Position numbers and translations under genes: made by a program. This document shows, one piece after another, positions 48,301 through 57,300 of a DNA stretch of 64,000 bases. The notes beneath the pieces were generated by a model. The model worked only from the letters and a program-made list of their open reading frames with translations. It ran no database searches and was not told the origin of the DNA. This DNA comes from Lutraria lutraria. Its lineage: Eukaryota > Mollusca > Bivalvia > Venerida > Mactridae. Where the stretch lies: NCBI GenBank assembly GCA_964023205.1, contig OZ026835.1, positions 4,484,414 to 4,548,413 on the forward strand, given 5' to 3'. The first letter of the stretch is position 1. The number at the start of each line of letters is the position of its first letter.

Positions 48301-51300
48301 GTCAGTGACAGTCCTATATAGGAGATATCACAGATCAACACTTTTTAAACCCAAGCCCTCCCCTATGGAACATATTTAATCCATCACTTACTTATCATAT
48401 TGTTGATCAGATAATTTAAAACAATAATTCTCAATGACTCGTCTCATCTCATGTCTCTGTATCCTACCATCTCTGTTGTAATCAAATAACTGTAGACCTT
48501 TAACTACAGACTTCAAGTTGTTCTCAATCTATCAATGAAATAAAGTTGTATACAGTGGAGGATTATTTAGTGGGGTGCAGACAAACCTGTGAACAAAGGT
48601 CACCCTTGGAAAAGACAAAATATGGCCTTTATTGACAGATGACTCTTATTTGGAGGTAATTTTGCTCTTAATAGTCAATGGTCAATTGTAAAAGAATGGC
48701 CTTTATCCACAGGGTGGCCTTTAAGCAGTGGTGGTTGTAAACACAGGTTTGACTGTAATTAAGTGAATGGCTCTATTTGAATAATACATTTTTTATAAAC
48801 AGCAATCAATTTCATCCTTTTTCCATGAGATTTTACATGCTATGCAAAAATAAATACCGGTAACCTTTTGTTTACAAGTCCTGAATATAAACCAAAATGG
48901 CAGCCAACTGGCAGAAATCTCCAGAAACATACTAATCAAATAATATGTATATATGCAATTGCAAATCCAAAAACTGAATTAACAGCAAGAACAAATAAAG
49001 GGTCTAACATTCCAGCCATATTATATTTTCAAACATCATTGTCAATACACTCCAACCTTCACGCTCATTAGCAGACAACACTGACATCAAAATTAAGGAA
49101 CAATATTTATAAGAAATCAATTAAGCATGGTTCCTTACTTTTTCTTTCAGCAGTTTTTCTATCATATCAACATTGATCTCTTTCGGAGTGGGTGGGGAAG
49201 AAAATCTGTAAAGAAATAATATCCTGTAAGTAAAACCCCTATTACTTGATTTCCTAAGGTACGAAAAAATCATTCGGATATTTCATGGTTTTGAATAATC
49301 CATTTCAGTAATGGAATATATAGAGTCGTAATCAGGACTGTTGATCTATTCAGATAATACAGGGTATTCGGATATCAGTTGTCGAATAATCAAGGTTTTA
49401 CTGTGTTACATCTGACATTCTATGCAACTGGTACAATTACAATATTTCTTGTAACTAACATAGCATAGTACTGAATTGAAATTCCAATACTTTAGGTCAT
49501 GAACCCAATAAACGGTGTTATAAGAAATGAACATAGTCAAAATCGTAAGTACTAAAGTTCACACATGCTTATACAGTCCATTTGAATAGATAAATTTGTA
49601 TGCTATATTCCTCGAGTAGACCATAGAACCATTGACATTCCATATGCTATCTGGACAGTTTTCTCACATGTGACATCTGTCTGGCACTGACTAGGGTAGA
49701 GATGACGGACAGGTAACATCCAGTCAGAGATCATAATCCCTCAACCACAGAGGCACATATAATTATGGACCAAAAAATAGTTCAGAACTACTTTAAGCTG
49801 TTACTTAAGCATAGACATAGCAAGCACTTACTTAGGTACACCATTAGGTATCCTGTCCATTGATCGTCTTCCAGCAGGTGTGCTCTTCCCGGCTTGTGAG
49901 TAAAATTTATCCAGGAAGTCAGCATATCGTACTGTACCATTTGGATTTTTTGTTACCTAGAATGGAATTAAAGGGATATGCTGATAAACAATATTCAATA
50001 AAAATAATTATAAAATAATTCTGATAAAATGTAAATTGTGATTTTGTTACCATAGCAACCAAAAATTATGCTAGATGAAAAAAATTAAATTGTAAAACGC
50101 ATACTGTTAAGAAAGCTTAGAAATGATAAATGATAATAAAGATCATTTTGTGCTGCAAACAATTAATTAATTCTAAAACACACATATTAAGTTTCTGTAA
50201 AATCTACTAACCACTACCTTAAAATTCTATACCAACAACTACTCAAAGCTTTCGATAAATAATACAAAATACATTAAAAATTATATTTAAATATGACAAG
50301 ATAAAAATAAAATAGGGAGTTCATAACACAACCCCTGATCCCTTTAAATCATGTGACAAAGTCTTCCACAACAGATCAACTTGAAGCCAAGTCCTTCATT
50401 TCACGATCGTTGAGATATTAAAAAATGATAATCTTGTATTCTTTTCAGATTTTTCCAATTTGTTAACATTTTGTTTAAAATTTTTGGAAGCAGTAAAAAA
50501 ACCTATTTGCTAATATATGAGAGAGAAGCTTTAACTTATTATTTTATTAATATTTTATTAATAATTTTGATTATTAAAACTGATTAGGTCAAATATAATG
50601 TCAAATATCAACTAGGTCAATTAATATTTCAGTACAATATTGAACTAAATACAATAAGATTGAAGAATTTGTGTTAAAATGCTCTTTTTAACAAGTCTGA
50701 ATCAGTATCAAAGCAGTTGTTATGTTTATTATTGCATAATCAAGTTTAAGAAGTTTCAATTATTGACAAAAAGTTTTGACAGCACAGTCGATGAACTTTT
50801 CTGCTTAGAAATACCTCAGAAATAATTAAACAATTGTTTCATGCAGTATAAATAATTATAAAGCATTTAATATAATGTATGAGGTAACCTTTTTATAAAT
50901 GCAACACTAAATAAACAGACATGAACTACAAATGTATCTTAGACAACTATAATCAATGCACATTTCAAAACTTTACAATTAAAAAGCAATCAAAAACAAT
51001 AATTGATTTCTGTTAAACTTATTTTGTTCTGTTCTATTCTATTGTTAGTGTATTACTGCTGTCAGTTTAAAGCATTATCATAAGATTATAATAAGCTCAA
51101 TAATTACATGTGTAACTGTATAATTAACATGCTACAATAACCTGTAACTGTATGAAAGTATAGTTTACAAATACTTAAGAATGACAATCTTATTGAAGTA
51201 CATTCTTTCTAAAAAGTTAAGTTACAAAATAATTTTGCTCAGTAAAATCACCACAATAAATACCATTTCAATTTCAAAACAAAGTACCAGTCAATATACT

Positions 51301-54300
51301 TTTATATTATTTCAACAAATACAACTACAGTAATATGTGTGAATACAGGCAACCATTCAAAGGGACAAACAAAAAAGGTATTTATATAACATCCCTGACA
51401 ATTATTAAGGAACTGATAATTGTACCAAATTTCTACAGGGTAGTTACTAGTATATTACTAGATATTTCATTTTGTTTCAAATCACAGCATGCATACCAAT
51501 TACAGGTGTTGAAATGTTTTGAAGATTGTCTAGCTTTTCTTTTTTTAGATATTGGAAAAATAATTCTAAATCAATTTTAAAAAAGCTGTCCTGGTTACAA
51601 ATGCATGAATTATATAATGAAGATTTTCATGTCATACATCATGTATAATAACTAATCTACTGATATGTATGTAGATAAATCTGACATATTACACATGTAC
51701 ATGAATGTCAAACAAAATCTGTTATATACTGTAAACATAGATGAATACAATATAAGCTAACAGTACAATATACATGACAACAGTATTATAGTTTGAAAGC
51801 AAAAGTAATTGTAGAGTAATTTTGCGTCATATATCAATGTGACTGGCTTTTCTACATAAATTTTATGATCATGCAATAAACAACATGCAGCATGCAGTAT
51901 GAGACAGACTGATTTACTATTTAGTTCTGTGTGACAGACTGGTTTATTTTTTAGTTCTGTGTGACAGACTGGTTTATTATTTAGTTCTGTGTGACAGACT
52001 GGTTTACTATTTAGTTCTGTGTGACAGACTGGTTTATTATTTAGTTCTGTGTGACAGACTGGTTTATTATTTAGTTCTGTGTGACAGACTGGTTTATTAT
52101 TTAGTTCTGTGTGACAGACTGGTTTATTATTTAGTTCTGTGTGACAGACTGGTTTACTATTTAGTTCTGTGTGACAGACTGATGGACTATTTAGTTCTGT
52201 ATGACAGACTGGTTGATTATTTTTTACTGTGTGACAGACTGGTTTGCTATTTAGTTCTGTGTGACAGATTGGTTTATCATTTAGCTTTGTATGACAGACT
52301 GGTTTACTATTTAGTTCTGTGTGACAGACTGGTTTACCATTTAGTTCTGTATGACAGACTGGTTTACTATTTAGTTCTGTGTGACAGATTGGTTTATCAT
52401 TTAGTTCTGTGTGACAGACTGGTTTACCATTTACTTCTGTGTGACAGACAGGTTTACTAGTATTATTATAAAGTTCTATGTAGCAGAAGCAATGTGGATG
52501 GTAGTCCTTTGAAGACCAGCAAAGGTGAAATATAACCCTAAATACTTGACCTTGAATACTGGTGGACATCTCTGTCTAAATACATGTAGTTTCAATATAA
52601 CAGAACATCATCCGAATACAAACAATTAATAATGCTTTCAAGACACTCAACATGATCACTTTGACGGACAAAGGTCAACATTATCACCACATTGCTTTGG
52701 ACAAATTGATTTGAAAATCCAGTAACAATGAGCTAGATAATCTCTCAGTGAAATATGCTCTTTTAAGAATGTAAGCTCTTCACAATGAAAGATAAAAATG
52801 CTCACAAAACTGTGCCAATCAAAATAATGAGCACACAATTGGGGCACAATATCAGGTAATTCTGGTAAACTTGACACTAAATATAACTGATCTAAAAATA
52901 TGCATGACGTTAAATATAGCTCCTTGGATAATGCAAAACTAGTAATGTAAATAAGAGAATAAAATTCTGATCAAAATATCAAAGTCTTACCTCTTTCAAA
53001 GCCTTGTTTATATTAATATACAGATATAAGTAAAATATTAATTTTCATTAAATTATAATGTATTAATCAATTATAATTAATATGTTAATTTATTTATAAC
53101 ACAGAAAGTTTAGAATAAGACAATGAAGCTAATAAAAAAACACTGGATATAAAAATTCAATGGAGCATTAAATTTTTTGCTGTATCAATTGAAAAACAGT
53201 TTAGATCAAGATTTCTGTATCTGACAAGAACACAGGAACGTAATAATGATGTTATAGGAATATTGACATACACAAAATGTTTGGTGAATGACATACAAAT
53301 AATTGCAGTTCTTTGTGTGGTAAAATCTAATACTTAAATAATTATACACTATGAGTTATATCATAATTAGGTATAAATGTACATGTAATAATATGTATAA
53401 AATATATTGCTATAAAGATTGAGTAAAAAAGAAACAGAGAGCCAGGAAGAGTAATACTATGTTTACATGGTGTATAGTATATACATGTACTGTAATGTTA
53501 ATTAAAGACATGGAAACTTAGAAGATTATACTATCACCCACTATGATTTTATGGTCAAAATCTGTAAAACACCCTGGAAATGTAAGACTTTAATGATTTC
53601 CATCAATGTACACATGTGTGAAAATTCAACAATCAACAATATGTCAATAATAAATACGGTACTAAATTTAGTAATAATGCATTTATAGTGATTTTTTATA
53701 AATATATATCAAAGAAGATGATATAATTAATGTACTTTCTTTTAATAATTAAGAACACTTATTATGTCATGTTTTATTGGCATTGCTCTCAAGTTGCATT
53801 CAAGTATCCATGACCATTGGAAACACATACTAAATAATTTTCATTCAATTTAACTGCTATACTTCTTAAAATGTTTAGACCATAACAATTTCTGCAAAGA
53901 ATTAGACTACAATTTCCTTGTAATAGCAACAGTTATAATCAGAAGTTTTAAATTATTCACTTAAATATAAGTACAAACTGTTATCTTATATACATCAAGT
54001 AAAATAAAATGCAAATATGAGTATTTGGGGATAAAACAGAGGGCTCAGCGCAACACTGTCGTAACTTGTTCTTATTTCAATATGAGTTACGACAGTGTTG
54101 CGTTGAACCCTCGAGATGTAAGTAAAGCTAGGCTCACACAAATAAACACTGGTATGTATAATATGGGACAGTGCTCAGATACAAATCACAAATGGTGTAC
54201 ATAGTTTAGTAGTCCAGGAGGTTAAAGCAGGATTATAACAAGAAACTGTATAACTTGAATTAATCAGAATTTTTTTTTTTGAACTACCAGTTTTCCAACA

Positions 54301-57300
54301 TGCATGAATGTATCAATTAGTTAATTAACCCTAAATCTGATCTAACCAAAATTAACAAACATATTAATCCGTAAACTATAAAGCCTGTTTTCATATCTGT
54401 TTTAGCTTCACACCATCATTTTTATAATAAAAAACATTTTTGAATAAGCTCTAATTTATTTTTTCGCAAATTTCAGGAATCAATAATTCATAGACAAAAT
54501 AGTCAAAATGTTAGCATTCAAATTATTTATCATTCATTTTATAACAGAAATGCTATCAAAATGTACAATATTTATCAAACAGGACTGTGGTACTTCTATG
54601 AAATGAAACAAATTTGGTGAAATTTTTATATACAGCTCAGATAATTACTACATGGTTATAAACAGACAAAAAGCCACCTACACAGGTTACTTATGATGTA
54701 TAAAGGGAGAATATGTTATTTATAATTTATCTGAAATCACATACAGCTATATATGTATAGTGAAACAGGACATATGAGAAATGGGAGCAATGTGACTTGA
54801 TGACACACGTGCATCACATGAACAGACACCAGTGTGAGCAGAACACCACAAAGACACCAAGGATAAAAGCCAATTTGTGTACAAAATGTATGTTCAGCAA
54901 AATGCATAAAATGGAGTGAGCCCAGGAAATTTGCGAATGTGATGAGTAATTGCTAGTTTTCAAAATGCACAACATTCGTTTTTAGAGATAAAATCATCAA
55001 GGTAGGTGTGGCAAGTACCTTGGCAAGGACAGCTTCAAATTGATCTGTTGTCAGAGGTGAACAGAAACTTTCTAGAACTCGTCTGAACTCCCCTTTTGTA
55101 ACACTTGAAGTCTGATTAACATCATAGGTCTTGAAAGCCTGAAAATAGATAATGAATTAATGTACTAAAGAGTGGATTGTGTAATGAAAATTATAAGCTT
55201 AAAAACAATTAAATTACCTCTGAACAAAATTCATGCACTTACAACAGTATTAGGTGAAATATTTGTTATAATTTAACAGGGGTGTCAATAGAGCCAAATT
55301 AAAAATCTTGAAAATCATAATTATGTGGCCGACCATTTTTGCCAAACAAGAGGCCTTCAACCAAATTATTTCCATATTTTAACTCAGTTTGTACTAAAGA
55401 AAATTCTTCAGAGCCGATTAAATTGACCATAACTTTGCCATTTTTTTTTAGATATTTTCACCAAAAACTTTGATTTTGCTCAGAAATCACAGCTCTTTCA
55501 GGACAGATGAATGCAGAATTCTAGATATACATGTATCCAGAATATTAATTGTCACTCCTGAATACAACATTTCAGTACAATGGAAATAATTTGGTTACAT
55601 CGTCTTCCATAGATAATAAGAACCTTTGACCTACTGACCTACTGACCTAAAAATGCACAGATTCTGCAGAGGTTGTCATGAGGAACCACCGTATGAAGTT
55701 TGATGAATGTAGGTGGAAGTGTTTGGTTTCATAAGCTAGGTTAAAGTTTGGTACAAACAGACAGACAGGCTGGCCAGAAACAACACTCCCCTATCTATCG
55801 ATATGGTGGCATAAAACTGACTAACTGACACAGTAACTCTAATACAAAAAAATCTGCTTTTATTAATGATAATTCGATTCTCAAATGAAACATTTAAAAG
55901 TGGAATAATTTATACAGTGAAAAAAGCATTATTTGTTAGATTAGAAAAAGTTGCAAACAATTTTGGAATAATGGCACCCTTTCTGACATTTAAATAATTA
56001 GATAACTGATTAATCGTTTTCCGAACTTATAAACAAATGAAAAATTTAATACTCAAAAAGCTCAGGAACACAAACTGCATTGAATTTTATCATTTTAAAA
56101 CAAGTAACTGATAAAAACCTATACCTAGTGTAAAAAGATATACTCTGTGCGGCGACATATTTAATACTGCTTTGTTCTTCTGGTTTGAGTTTAATCATGT
56201 GTGTACATGTAGATACAATCAATACATTGAATTTAATTATAGATAAGAAGAAAACAGCATACTGACATAATTGAGTGATTAATAACCACCTGTTCTTGTA
56301 CATTACTTTGCATACAATTACTGTATTTTCATTTGTTTTAGTTGGGCTCAATTTTCGAGTTTTTACTAAAATGGCTTTTTTGATTTTTGAAAATAATGCC
56401 ATATCTTGCCATTTAAATTCACGAAATTAAATCCCCAACGAAAATGAATGATTCCACAGTAATTAAAGTCTCCTCAATAGCTTTGAAAATGTCCTGACAG
56501 AAGGATTACATCAATGTAAATTTTATTTGCCATAGCCTGGTTTCTTGTGGTGCAAGCTAGTGTTCATGTGTAATAGATTTGAGAGCATTCATTAGTTACC
56601 AAGCCTAAAGAATTGTTTGTTTCTGATTATATATATGCACATTAAAAATACAGTTATGGTAGGTCAGGACTGTTTTCTGCTCTCGACACTGGAATGGTAA
56701 AAATATGAGAAAGTAGGTATGCCATTCATCATGCCTAATAGAAAGTCTATGTTCAAAGGAAAAATTTGGGTAGGTTGGGTATCCATAAAGAAACACATTT
56801 TTTTTACACCTTATAACAACAAATAACCAACCCAGCTTCAGAGTTTGTAATTTTCTACAGAATAAAGCCTTGTTATAGTACATGAGTTATAATTCAAGTT
56901 TCTTCTTAATGTGACAACCAATTTCATCACTGTAAAAAGTTACCTAAGAAATATTTAAACAACTGCTTCACGCAGTATAAATAATATATAAAAACAACCA
57001 TACAAATGTATGTAATTCCTTTTTCCAAATACAAGCATTAAATGATTTTAACTTTCTTCAATTTATATCAATCAATAAGTGCTCATTTAAAGGCAAACAT
57101 TATATAGTAGGATTACTACACTGATCGAAATGGTACCTGTATGATATGTGTATTTATGCCATTTGAATGAACAAAGCATTTTATTGTAAACTTAAAGAAA
57201 TCTGATATTTTCTTTTTGAATAATGGATCTGGATTAATGTCAGTAATGTCCATAAATCCACAGTTTGTATAAATTAATCTATAAAACTGGCTGGTGAAAT

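Noticed and set aside
51901..52460. CRISPR array
   Set aside because: Units are contiguous without spacers, and this is eukaryotic nuclear DNA.
51757..52569. 270-codon gene on the minus strand
   Set aside because: Most of it is the 30-bp array. Flanking residues show no family and there is no clear splice or promoter support. Kept as a repeat and a finding.
56046..56402. 118-codon minus-strand open frame in EFCAB6 intron 2
   Set aside because: Low-complexity composition, no domain, and no junctions in phase with EFCAB6.
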